Shown here: positions 55,476 to 63,113 of the stretch, piece after piece
Layout: each line of letters begins with the position of its first letter
Position numbering within the stretch: the first letter of the stretch is position 1
Source of the DNA: Antiquaquibacter metalliresistens
Lineage (GTDB): Bacteria; Actinomycetota; Actinomycetes; Actinomycetales; Microbacteriaceae
Direction of reading: 5' to 3'
NCBI RefSeq assembly: GCF_029211225.1
Contig: NZ_JARGEM010000006.1
Coordinates: 186,001-250,000 of the forward strand
Length of the DNA: 64,000 nucleotides
Position numbers and translations under genes: made by a program
The notes under the pieces: model-generated
Databases searched by the model: none
The model's input: the letters and a program-made list of their open reading frames with translations, nothing else
Told to the model about the DNA's origin: nothing

Positions 55476-56321
55476 CTACTTGGACTGAGCAGCCTTCTCG
55501 ATGAGGTCGGTGATCTTCTCAGGAACCTCGAGCATCGAGAGGTGATCGGCCGTGGCCTTCACCACGACGCCGTTCGCTCGGTTGGCCATCTCGAGCTGCT
55601 GGGCCGGGGGGATCACCTTGTCGTTGGTGCCGATGAAGAAGTAGCTCTTGATCGTCTTCCAGGCCGGTGCGCCGGACGGGGTCCCGAGTGCGAGGGTCGA
55701 GAGCGGGTTCTGGCCGGTCGCCAGGACCTGAGCCTGCTTGGTCGGGAGATCCGCCGCGAAGATCTTCTGAAAGACCTCCGGCTTGACGTAGGCGGCATCG
55801 TACGTCGCCTGCTTGGTGTCGTCCTGATACTGGACGAAGTTGAACACCGTCGTGGGGTCTGCCGCCAGCAGGGAACCGGGCTTGGCTCCGGTGAGCTGGA
55901 TGACGGTCTCACCTTCGTCGGGGGCATAGGCGTCGATGTACACGAGCGCCGTCACGCTCGGGGTCTGGGTCGCGGCGTTGGTGATGACCGTGCCGCCGTA
56001 GGAGTGACCGACGAGCACGACCGGGCCGGTCGTCGCCTGGTTGACGAAGGCGGCGACACTCGCCGCATCGATGTCGATCCCACGAAGGGGATTGGGTGCG
56101 TTGAGGACGGTGTACCCATCCTTCAACAGCGCTGCGGTGACCGGGGCGAAGCTGGATGCGTCGGCCCACGCGCCGTGGACGAGCACGATCGTGGGCTTGG
56201 CCGGAGCCGTCTTCGCGGCCGGCTCAGTGGTGGCGGCAGCCGATGCAGCGAAACCCAGGGCGAGCACGGCAGCAACCGCGCCGGCCGCGGCCAGCTTGTG
56301 GGGGAGACTACGGATGGACAT
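55476..56321 (-). CDS. Exported alpha/beta hydrolase
   Basis: A 281-aa hydrolase with a Sec-type signal peptide (charged start, hydrophobic about residues 12-28, Ala-x-Ala near 29-32). Catalytic core: VLVHGAWADASSF, nucleophile GHSYGG (about residue 105), DKVIPPAQQ and the histidine ATADHLSML. Extracytoplasmic esterase-like activity is likely. ATG 56321 follows AAAGGAA. It is the second gene after the hydrolase at 56400-57233, both under the divergent MarR gene's control region. Confidence 0.87.
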   Translation of the reverse strand: MSIRSLPHKLAAAGAVAAVLALGFAASAAATTEPAAKTAPAKPTIVLVHGAWADASSFAPVTAALLKDGYTVLNAPNPLRGIDIDAASVAAFVNQATTGPVVLVGHSYGGTVITNAATQTPSVTALVYIDAYAPDEGETVIQLTGAKPGSLLAADPTTVFNFVQYQDDTKQATYDAAYVKPEVFQKIFAADLPTKQAQVLATGQNPLSTLALGTPSGAPAWKTIKSYFFIGTNDKVIPPAQQLEMANRANGVVVKATADHLSMLEVPEKITDLIEKAAQSK

Positions 56322-56399
56322 GGTGTGTTCCTTTCGTGGCGCCACAGCGCCGATTCGGGGGATGGTGATGGTGAATGGTGAGGGGAGGGGCGCGCTTCG

Positions 56400-57233
56400 T
56401 CAGCGGGCGAGGAACTCCAGCAGCGCGGCATTGAACTGATCGGCGTGGGAGACGGTGATGCCGTGTGGTCCGCCCTCGATGACGACGAGTTCGCTGCCGG
56501 GGATCGAGGCAGCCGATCGGCGCCCACTGATCGCGAACGGAACGACCTGATCGGCGTCGCCGTGGATCACCAGGGTCGGCATCGTGAAACTCGTCAGATC
56601 CCCCCGGAAGTCCGTGCGACCGAAGGCAGCGACTCCTGCCAGGGTGCCCCGAGGGGATGCGGCGTTGGCCAGATCGCGACCGTACATCCGCTGCGCCTCG
56701 CTGACCGTGAGCCCCTCCGCTGTCGAATAGAACAGGGAGAGGAAGTGGTCAACGAAGTCGGCGCGATCGGTTGCGATCCCGCCTTCGAAGTGCCCGATGG
56801 TCGCGTCGTCGAGGCCGCCCTCGGGGTTGCCGTCTGTCACGTAGAGGAACGGGGTGACCGCGCTGGCGAGCACCGCCTTGATGACCCTGCCCGCCCCGTA
56901 GGTCCCGATGTAGCGGGCGACCGCCCCGCCGCCCGCCGAGAAGCCCACGAGGGTTACTCCGGTGAGGTCAAGGTGATTGAGGAGGGCCTCAAGATCCGCT
57001 GCGATCGTGTCGAAGTCGTGTCCACCCCAGGTCGGGGTCGATCGGCCGAAACCGCGGCGGTCGTAGGTGATGGCCATGTAGCCAGCGTCGACGAGCGCCC
57101 CGACCTGCCTCTCCCACGAGCGGCCATCCAGCGGCCAGCCGTGGATCAAAAGCACCGGGGCTCCGCTTCCCTGTACCTCGTAGTAGAGATCGACCGGTGA
57201 GCCGCTCTCGGTGCCAACAGTGACTGTGGGCAT
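56400..57233 (-). CDS. Alpha/beta hydrolase (haloperoxidase/esterase-like)
   Basis: A 277-aa cytoplasmic hydrolase with VLLIHGWPLDGRSWE, nucleophile GFSAGGG (about residue 96), acid HGDADQVVP and histidine GGPHGITVSH, matching the cofactor-free haloperoxidase-like esterases. ATG 57233 is chosen because the conserved part begins there. The promoter lies about 100 nt upstream, overlapping the probable MarR operator, and the exported hydrolase gene follows downstream. Confidence 0.87.
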   Translation of the reverse strand: MPTVTVGTESGSPVDLYYEVQGSGAPVLLIHGWPLDGRSWERQVGALVDAGYMAITYDRRGFGRSTPTWGGHDFDTIAADLEALLNHLDLTGVTLVGFSAGGGAVARYIGTYGAGRVIKAVLASAVTPFLYVTDGNPEGGLDDATIGHFEGGIATDRADFVDHFLSLFYSTAEGLTVSEAQRMYGRDLANAASPRGTLAGVAAFGRTDFRGDLTSFTMPTLVIHGDADQVVPFAISGRRSAASIPGSELVVIEGGPHGITVSHADQFNAALLEFLAR

Positions 57234-57340
57234 GTCCTGTACTCGATTCCGCCCCTGTGGTGATGGGCTGACTGCGGCGAGGGACATCCGCCGCGACCCA
57301 TTCGAATGAACCTGCGGTCCACACGATCTGGGTTGAGATT

Positions 57341-57354
57341 ATCCGGATTCGGAT
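57341..57354. promoter_or_regulatory. Probable MarR operator in the divergent promoter region
   Basis: The inverted repeat ATCCG-N4-CGGAT lies in an AT-rich island between the hydrolase genes and marR. It covers the -35 region of marR and the best -10 (GATAAT-like) of the hydrolase unit on the minus strand, so autoregulated repression of both sides is plausible. Confidence 0.6.
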
Positions 57355-57380
57355 GATATTGCAACAGGTATAGTTGGCGC

Positions 57381-57872
57381 ATGAACGAATCCAGCGGCGC
57401 CGCGACGTCGGACTACGCTTCGGATCCGAGTCAAGACCTCTCTTGGCTCGTTCACCGGGCTGCAGAGTCTCTGGCCGATTCCTTCAACGCGATCACCCGC
57501 GAGGCAGGGCTGACAGACCTGCGGGACTGGCTGGTGCTCGCATTGATCAGCGATGGGGCGGGACGTACGCAGGGTGAGATCGCTGCCGAACTGAGCATCG
57601 ACAAGACCACCTTGGTAGCCGTGCTCGACCGACTTCAAGCGAGCGGCCTGATCACACGCAGCGTCTCCCCGCACGACCGCCGGGCCCGGATCCCCAGCAT
57701 CACCGCCAAAGGGCTCGAGGCCAAGACGATGGTCGCGGTGGCGAAGGAGGCTGCGATCGACCAGCGCCTCGCTGCGATCCCAAGCAACGAACGGGCATGG
57801 TTCCACTCGATGCTCTGGCGCATCGTGCGAGATGACTCGACGCCCGAAGGCGACCGCCAGTCGCGTTCGTAG
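57381..57872 (+). CDS. MarR family transcriptional regulator
   Basis: A 163-aa winged-helix regulator. DNA-binding region: GEIAAELSIDKTTLVAVLDRLQASGLI (recognition helix about residues 76-92) and the wing with RSVSPHDRRARIPSITAKG. Likely a ligand-responsive repressor of itself and the two divergent hydrolases. TATAGT at 57369-57374 lies 6 nt before ATG 57381, a leaderless start. Confidence 0.9.
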   Translation: MNESSGAATSDYASDPSQDLSWLVHRAAESLADSFNAITREAGLTDLRDWLVLALISDGAGRTQGEIAAELSIDKTTLVAVLDRLQASGLITRSVSPHDRRARIPSITAKGLEAKTMVAVAKEAAIDQRLAAIPSNERAWFHSMLWRIVRDDSTPEGDRQSRS

Positions 57873-57893
57873 CGGGGACTCCCAGGCGGTTCG

Positions 57894-57918
57894 GGCGCGC
57901 ATCGCGTTCATGCGCGCC
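57894..57918 (+). terminator. Possible terminator hairpin after marR
   Basis: A 9-bp stem (57894-57902 with 57910-57918) around a 7-nt loop, 22 nt after the marR stop. No T tract follows. Confidence 0.45.
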
Positions 57919-58075
57919 AACGGCTGACAGGGCGTCAGCCAAGCCATCCTCGCCGACCCACAGTGCAGAAACGAAGGGGGACTTGACGCCCCCACTGAGC
58001 CGCCGGTCTATCGCTGCGCGCTCGTCCGGACTGCTCGGCGGGGGCCCCGAGCGGTTCGCGCGGCATCTTCGTCCA

Positions 58076-58119
58076 GAAACGACTGAAGGCGCCCCTGTCG
58101 GGACGCCTTCAGTCGTTTC
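58076..58119. terminator. Long hairpin in repeat module 2
   Basis: A perfect 16-bp stem (58076-58091 with 58104-58119) with a 12-nt loop that can pair further (CCC/GGG). It is the copy of the tRNA-Leu terminator hairpin, with two compensated base-pair changes. Confidence 0.75.
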
Positions 58120-58228
58120 GTGCGCGAAGGGGGACTTGACGCCCAAACGGTGCCGCCGCCACGTCGCTTCGCGACGCGCCGGACTGCGCCGTTCGGGGCC
58201 CCGGGCGTTCTCGCCGACCCTCCGTCCA

Positions 58229-58272
58229 GAAACGAGTAAAGGCGCCCCTGACGGGACGCCTTTACTCGTTTC
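58229..58272 (-). terminator. Terminator of tRNA-Leu
   Basis: A perfect 16-bp stem (58229-58244 with 58257-58272) ending 1 nt from the tRNA 3' base, with a 12-nt loop. Position and strength fit a terminator for the minus-strand tRNA. Confidence 0.8.
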
Positions 58273-58273
58273 G

Positions 58274-58358
58274 TGCGCGAAGGGGGACTTGAACCCCCAC
58301 GCCCTATACGGGCACTAGCACCTCAAGCTAGCGCGTCTGCCATTTCCGCCATCCGCGC
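58274..58358 (-). tRNA. tRNA-Leu (anticodon GAG)
   Basis: An 85-nt class II tRNA. Acceptor 7 bp with one G-U pair, D stem GCG/CGC, anticodon stem CTAGC/GCTAG with loop TTGAGGT (anticodon GAG), a long variable arm with a CCC/GGG stem, T stem GGGGG/CCCCC and T loop TTCAAGT. Discriminator A; CCA is not encoded. Reads CUC and CUU codons. Confidence 0.95.
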
Positions 58359-58450
58359 GCACGGCAGTCCATTCGCAGAACCACCGAGGTATGAGAATAG
58401 CACTCCCAGCCGCGCGTCTCGACACGCTCGACCACCGGTAGCGTGGAGGC

Positions 58451-59755
58451 ATGGCCAGCGGCGAGCAACTCGAGAGCACAGCGGCGATCGCGCGGAACCT
58501 CATCCGCTTCGACACCACCAATTGGGGCGAGGGCCGCGCGAACAGCGAGACCGAGGCGGCCGAGTACCTGGGCGGCCTGCTGAGCGAACTCGGGCTGACC
58601 CCGGAGTACGTGGATGCCGCCCCCGGCCGCACGAGCGTGATCGCCCGAGTCGCCGGCGCCGATCCCGACCTCCCGGCGCTCGTCGTACACGGTCACACCG
58701 ATGTCGTGCCCGCGGACCCCGCCAACTGGAGCGTCGACCCCTTCGAAGGCGTCGTCAAAGACGGCATGCTCTGGGGCCGCGGCGCCGTCGACATGAAGAA
58801 CATGGACGCCATGATCGTCGGCGCCCTGCAGGACATCCTCGGCAGCGGCAGACGCCCGGCCCGGGATCTCGTGGTGGCCTTCTTCTCGGACGAGGAGAAC
58901 GGCGGCGTCTTCGGTTCACACCACATCGTGGACCACCGGCCCGACCTGTTCGCCGGTGCGACCGAGGCGATCAGCGAGGTCGGCGGCTACTCGGTGACGC
59001 TCGGCGGTACGCGCGCCTACCTGCTGCAGTCGGGTGAGAAGGCGCTCGTCTGGATCAAGCTCGTCGCGCGCGGCACCGCCGCACACGGCTCGCGCATCAT
59101 CCGCGACAATGCGGTCACCAAGCTCGCCGCGGCGGTCGCCACGCTGGGGCAGCAGGAGTGGCCGGTGCGGCTGACCGATACGACCGAATTGCTGCTGGCC
59201 GAGCTCGCCCGCCTGATGGGCGTCGACCCGCGGCAGGTGGGTCCGGACGAGCTCGTGCTGTCGACGGGAACGGCGGCGGGGTTCATCCATGCTTCCCTGC
59301 ACACCACCTCGAACCCGACGGTGCTGCAGGCCGGGTACAAGCACAACGTGATCCCGGATACGGCCGAGGCCCTCATCGACATCCGCACCTTTCCCGGCGA
59401 GGAGCAGGCGGTGCTGGCCCGGGTGCAAGAGCTCGTCGGACCCGAGATCGAGATCGTCACCCTGCACTCCGACATCGGGCTCGAGAACGCGTTCGAGGGC
59501 CCGCTCGTGGAGGCCATGGTCTCCACGCTGCAGGCGCACGATCCGGGCGCGCCGGTGCTGCCGTACCTGCTCTCCGGCGGCACCGACAACAAGGCGCTCG
59601 CGAAGCTCGGGATCGCCGGCTACGGTTTCGCCCCGCTGCGACTGCCGGCCGACCTCGACTTTCCGGGGATGTTCCACGGTGTCGACGAGCGCGTGCCGCT
59701 CGACGCACTAGTGTTCGGTAGGCGGGTGCTGACCGACCTGCTGCTCAACTACTAG
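58451..59755 (+). CDS. M20 family metallopeptidase
   Basis: A 434-aa dinuclear zinc peptidase. VVHGHTDVVPADP (about residues 78-90), GRGAVDMKN (about 112-120), SDEENGG (about 147-153), the dimerisation domain with AAHGSRI, and the closing histidine in FPGMFHGVDERVPLD. Similar to the dipeptidase/acyl-amino-acid hydrolase group. TAGCGT at 58439-58444 lies 6 nt before ATG 58451, a leaderless start. The uppP gene follows 11 nt after. Confidence 0.9.
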   Translation: MASGEQLESTAAIARNLIRFDTTNWGEGRANSETEAAEYLGGLLSELGLTPEYVDAAPGRTSVIARVAGADPDLPALVVHGHTDVVPADPANWSVDPFEGVVKDGMLWGRGAVDMKNMDAMIVGALQDILGSGRRPARDLVVAFFSDEENGGVFGSHHIVDHRPDLFAGATEAISEVGGYSVTLGGTRAYLLQSGEKALVWIKLVARGTAAHGSRIIRDNAVTKLAAAVATLGQQEWPVRLTDTTELLLAELARLMGVDPRQVGPDELVLSTGTAAGFIHASLHTTSNPTVLQAGYKHNVIPDTAEALIDIRTFPGEEQAVLARVQELVGPEIEIVTLHSDIGLENAFEGPLVEAMVSTLQAHDPGAPVLPYLLSGGTDNKALAKLGIAGYGFAPLRLPADLDFPGMFHGVDERVPLDALVFGRRVLTDLLLNY

Positions 59756-59766
59756 GAGTCGACGCC

Positions 59767-60642
59767 GTGGGTTTCATCGAGGCCATCATCCTGGGCCTCC
59801 TGCAGGGCCTCACCGAGTTCCTCCCGATCTCCTCCAGCGCGCACCTGCGCATCGCGGGGGAGTTCCTGCCGTCCGCGCAGGATCCGGGAGCGACGTTCAC
59901 GGCGATCACGCAGATCGGCACCGAGCTCGCGGTGATCATCTATTTCCGCAAGGACATCGCCCGCATCCTCAGCAAGTGGTTCCAGCAGTTCCGCCGCCCC
60001 AAGGGCGCCCATTCGGTGCGGGTCGACCGGCACGATCCCGACGTGCGCCTCGGTTGGCTCGTGATCATCGGCACCATCCCGATCGTGATCGTCGGCTACC
60101 TGTTCCAGGACTCCATCCGCTCGGTGTTCCGTTCGCTGTGGCTCGTGGCGATCGTGCTGATCGTGTTCGGCATCATCCTGGGGGTCGCCGATCTGCTCGG
60201 CAAGAAGGTGCGCTCGCTCGACCAGCTCACCTACCGTGACGGCCTCATCATCGGATTCGCCGAGATGCTGGCGCTCGTCCCCGGCGTCTCGCGTTCCGGA
60301 GCGACCATGACCGCCGGACGCATCCTGGGCTACGAGCGCCCGGCGGCCGCCAGATACGGATTCCTGCTGGCCGTGCCCGCCGTGTTCGGCAGCGGCCTGT
60401 ACGAGCTCTACACCGCGCTCACCTGTGATCCGGTGACGGATGCCGCGGAGGGCTGCGGCGTCGGCTACGGGCTCGCAGAGACCGCGGTCGCCACCGTCGT
60501 GGCATTCGGCGTCGGCTTCGCCGTCATCGCGTTCCTGATGCGGTACATCGAGAAGCGCTCGTTCCTGCCGTTCGTGATCTATCGCATTCTGCTCGGCGCG
60601 GTGCTGCTCGTGCTGCTCTCGCTCGGCATCATCAACGCCTAG
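59767..60642 (+). CDS. uppP: Undecaprenyl-diphosphatase
   Basis: Recycles undecaprenyl diphosphate to the monophosphate carrier for cell-wall synthesis. The 291-aa membrane protein carries the signature LLQGLTEFLPISSSAHL (about residues 11-27) and the second motif LVPGVSRSGATMTAG (about 174-188) with the catalytic Glu, Ser and Arg. GTG 59767 is the family-conforming start. Confers basal bacitracin tolerance in many bacteria. Confidence 0.95.
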   Translation: MGFIEAIILGLLQGLTEFLPISSSAHLRIAGEFLPSAQDPGATFTAITQIGTELAVIIYFRKDIARILSKWFQQFRRPKGAHSVRVDRHDPDVRLGWLVIIGTIPIVIVGYLFQDSIRSVFRSLWLVAIVLIVFGIILGVADLLGKKVRSLDQLTYRDGLIIGFAEMLALVPGVSRSGATMTAGRILGYERPAAARYGFLLAVPAVFGSGLYELYTALTCDPVTDAAEGCGVGYGLAETAVATVVAFGVGFAVIAFLMRYIEKRSFLPFVIYRILLGAVLLVLLSLGIINA

Positions 60643-61093
60643 GCAGCAACGCCCAGTCATCGACAACGCCCGCGGGACGAGCCGCGCTTGGCGTCTCGCC
60701 GCGCAGCCCGGCACTCCCGGTACGTTCCCGAGACGCCCGGCTCCGTACCCGACACGCCTGGTTCGTCACCACACGCTCGCGGTTCGTCACCAGACGCTCG
60801 CGGTTCGTCACCACACGCTCGCGAGCTCCGCCCAGACGCTCCAGGTTCTGTGGCCGGCACACTCCCGTTCTGAAGGAAGTCCTTCACAATGGGAGTCTCC
60901 GCGCGGTCTCGCTGGCGCTCTCGGCGGCGTCCTTCACAATGGCAATCTCCGAACGGCTGCAATCTCTGAACGGCTGCAATCTCGGAACGACGGCAGCGCC
61001 ATCGACTCCTCAACAGCATCCCGTCGGCCGGATCGTGCACGAGAACCACGATCGCCGACCATGACGCACTGGGTGCTCCTGCACCATCGACGC
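60643..61093. other. Gene-free region with short repeats
   Basis: No credible coding frame. Besides the 21-bp repeats (60719-60844) it holds a 7-bp inverted repeat TGAAGGA/TCCTTCA (about 60873-60888), two copies of a GTCCTTCACAATGG segment, and two or three copies of GAACGGCTGCAATCT (about 60950-60990). Composition is less biased than the neighbouring genes. I see no promoter or RNA fold I would name. Confidence 0.6.
60719..60844. repeat. 21-bp tandem repeat array
   Basis: Three near-identical units GTTCGTCACCACACGCTCGCG at 60761-60781, 60782-60802 (one mismatch) and 60803-60823, flanked by degenerate units at 60719-60760 and 60824-60844. The period equals seven codons, but no convincing gene covers it. 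Confidence 0.8.
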
Positions 61094-61425
61094 ATGAAGC
61101 TCTACACCGACGTTCGCTCGCTCGGCGGACTCGCCTCGCTCGGTGAGTTGCTCGATCGCGGGCACTGGCGTGAACGGATCGAGATCGCGGTCATGCACCG
61201 CAAGCTCATCCGGGTGCGAAAGGGCTGGTACGCGCTGGGCGATGAGCCGGAGGCCGTGATTCGCGCCTGGCGGGTGGGTGGTCGGCTCGCGCGCCGCAGC
61301 GCCGTGGCGTTTCACACCGACATCGGTACCAGCACCGCGGGTGCGCGACCCGGGCGACGGCGACCGAAGGGCTGCTCCGCTCGAGCGCGCCCTCGAACAG
61401 GTGCAACGGTGCCGCGCGCCCTGAC
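61094..61425 (+). pseudogene. Remnant of a DUF559/AbiEi-like gene
   Basis: The first about 75 codons (SLGGLASLGELLDRG, IRVRKGWYALGDEPEAV, VGGRLARRSAVAFH) match the N-terminal winged-helix-like part of actinobacterial DUF559 proteins. After that the frame degenerates; another frame then reads APLERALEQVQRCRAP and stops at about 61425, like a piece of the family further downstream. So a decayed gene with at least one deletion or frameshift. Convergent with the PAC2 gene. Confidence 0.65.
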
Positions 61426-61428
61426 CTC

Positions 61429-62322
61429 TCAGTCGGCCTTGGGGCGCCAGGGCTCGTCGCCGGCCGCGCCGCCCTCGGGCTTGTCGCCCCCGCGGCGCAG
61501 GTAGCGCTCGAACTCCTGGGCGATCGCCTCCCCGCTGGCCTCGGGGGAGTCGACGGTGTCGCGCGCCTGCTCCAGCTGCTCGATGTAGCTGGCCATGTCG
61601 TCGTCGTCCCCGGCGAGCGCGTCGATGCCGCTCTCCCACGCCGCCGACTCGGTCACGAGATCGCCGCGCGGAATGACCACGTCGATGATCTCCTCGAGCT
61701 TGTCGATGATCGCCAGAGTCGCCTTCGGGCTCGGCGCGTTGTGCACGTAGTGCGGCACGGATGCCCAGATCGACACCGTGCGGATGCCGGCCTTCTCCGC
61801 GGCATCGCCGAGCACCGAGAGGATGCCGACCGGCCCCTCGTACGAGCTCCGCTCCATGCCGAACTGCTGCCGAACCTCACGGTTCTCGCTGCTGGTGAAG
61901 ACCGAGATGGGGCGCGAGTGCGGCACGTCGGCGAGCAGGGCCCCGAGGAAGACGATCGCCTCGATCTCATTGGCTTGCACGACCTCGAGGATCTCGCTCA
62001 CGAAGGTCTTCCAGCCGCGCGACGGCTCGGTGCCCAGCAGCAGATACACGTTCGACCCGGGTTCCCCGCTGTTCGGCCGGGTTGGACCGTAGATCGTCAC
62101 CCCGGGCCAGACGAGCCGGCGGTTGCCCTCCTCGTCGACGGCGACGGATGGGCGATTGAACTGGTAGTCGAAGTAGTCCTCGGGATCGACCTCGGCGATC
62201 GGATAGACGTCGAGTTGCTCCTTGAGCGTGCGCACGGCACCGCTGGCCGCCTCGCCCGCGTCATTCCAGCCCTCGAACGCGACAACGAGGAGCCGTCCAT
62301 CCGCGAACCGATTCTCTGGCAC
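61429..62322 (-). CDS. PAC2 family protein
   Basis: A 297-aa protein of the PAC2 (proteasome assembly chaperone-like) family: RLLVVAFEGWNDAGEAAS near the N-terminus, DYQFNRPSV, LGTEPSRGWKTF and IWASVPHYVHNAPSPKAT. The tail is acidic and Gly-rich. GTG 62322 is chosen (GGAG 4 nt upstream), because the longer TTG start at 62364 abuts the -10 TATCCT (62370-62365). In actinobacteria it adjoins the proteasome locus; its action there is unproven. Confidence 0.85.
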   Translation of the reverse strand: MPENRFADGRLLVVAFEGWNDAGEAASGAVRTLKEQLDVYPIAEVDPEDYFDYQFNRPSVAVDEEGNRRLVWPGVTIYGPTRPNSGEPGSNVYLLLGTEPSRGWKTFVSEILEVVQANEIEAIVFLGALLADVPHSRPISVFTSSENREVRQQFGMERSSYEGPVGILSVLGDAAEKAGIRTVSIWASVPHYVHNAPSPKATLAIIDKLEEIIDVVIPRGDLVTESAAWESGIDALAGDDDDMASYIEQLEQARDTVDSPEASGEAIAQEFERYLRRGGDKPEGGAAGDEPWRPKAD

Positions 62323-62364
62323 TGCACTCCTGACCGTCCCGACTCGCGCCGGAACCTCATCCAA

Positions 62365-62379
62365 GGATAGAACTACGAT
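62365..62379. promoter_or_regulatory. Back-to-back -10 elements of the PAC2 and HAD genes
   Basis: TATCCT on the minus strand (62370-62365) and TACGAT on the plus strand (62374-62379) lie 3 nt apart, so the two genes are transcribed from nearly one spot. Confidence 0.55.
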
Positions 62380-62387
62380 GGACGGTT

Positions 62388-63113
62388 GTGACCCATCCCC
62401 ACCCGCACGGCCAGCGGCCTGCTCCGCAGCGCATCTCGACTGGCGGGCCCAACCTCCCCGCCGCCGTTCTCTGGGACATGGACGGCACGCTCGTGAACAC
62501 GGAGCCGTACTGGGTCACCGCCGAGACCGATCTGATCCACGAGCACGGCGGCGACTGGACGCACGAGGAGGCGATGGAGCTCGTCGGCTCCGGACTGTGG
62601 CACTCGGCGCGCGTCATCCAGGCCAAGGGCGTCACCCTGAGCGAGGACGAGATCATCGACCATCTCACCGACCGGGTGATGGAGCAGCTCGTCGAGTTCG
62701 GCATCCCGTGGCGACCGGGCGCGCGCGAACTGCTCACCGAGCTTCGCGACTCCGGCGTGCCGACCGCGCTCGTGACGATGTCCATCAATCGCATGGCACA
62801 CCATGTTGCCGACCGTCTCGGGTTCCTCGGGTTCGACGTCGTCGTCGCCGGTGACGAGGTGACCCACGCCAAGCCGCATCCCGAGCCCTATCTGCGCGGA
62901 GCCGAACTGCTGGGCGTCGACATCTCCGAGTCACTGGCGATCGAGGACTCGCCGACCGGCATCGCCTCCGCCGCCGCCGCGGGCGCTCTCGTGGTCGGTG
63001 TGCCGTTCATGCTGCCGCTCGAGGATGCCGGGGCCCACGTGGTGTGGCCGACCCTCGAGGGGCGCACCCTCGCCGACCTCGGCGGCCTGTTCGAGACCGC
63101 GAGGCTGCGATGA
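62388..63113 (+). CDS. HAD-superfamily phosphatase (beta-phosphoglucomutase-like)
   Basis: A 241-aa HAD hydrolase. Motif I LWDMDGTLVNTEPYW (about residues 28-42), motif II ALVTMSINR, lysine KPHPEPYLRGAELLG and motif IV IEDSPTGIASAAAAGA. A helical cap sits after motif I. GTG 62388 is 8 nt after TACGAT, a leaderless start. Its stop overlaps trmI (ATGA), the arrangement seen in actinobacterial proteasome-adjacent loci. Substrate unknown. Confidence 0.9.
   Translation: MTHPHPHGQRPAPQRISTGGPNLPAAVLWDMDGTLVNTEPYWVTAETDLIHEHGGDWTHEEAMELVGSGLWHSARVIQAKGVTLSEDEIIDHLTDRVMEQLVEFGIPWRPGARELLTELRDSGVPTALVTMSINRMAHHVADRLGFLGFDVVVAGDEVTHAKPHPEPYLRGAELLGVDISESLAIEDSPTGIASAAAAGALVVGVPFMLPLEDAGAHVVWPTLEGRTLADLGGLFETARLR

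Larger units (their letters stand above)
57966..58299. repeat. 153-bp-period modules carrying the tRNA-Leu 3' end
   Basis: The segment GAAGGGGGACTTGA occurs at 57973, 58126 and 58279, exactly 153 bp apart; the third is the tRNA-Leu 3' end itself. Sequence between the copies is similar but diverged. Copies 2 and 3 have a 16-bp-stem hairpin next to this segment; copy 1 lacks it. No protein-coding gene is credible in 57873-58273. The origin may be integration scars or tandem duplication of the tRNA end. Confidence 0.8.

Noticed and set aside
57893-57960. A resolvase/transposase scrap reading ...RIAFMRANG... after marR
   Set aside because: Only about ten residues look similar and a stop follows; the same bases form a hairpin. 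Too little to support.
57983-58318. An open frame encoding a repeated peptide that includes GDLNPH
   Set aside because: It is translation of the 153-bp modules and of the antisense of tRNA-Leu; 153 is a multiple of 3, so the frame stays open. Not a gene.
60761-60823. The 21-bp repeats as a small CRISPR array
   Set aside because: Units are directly adjacent with no spacers, and no cas genes are present.
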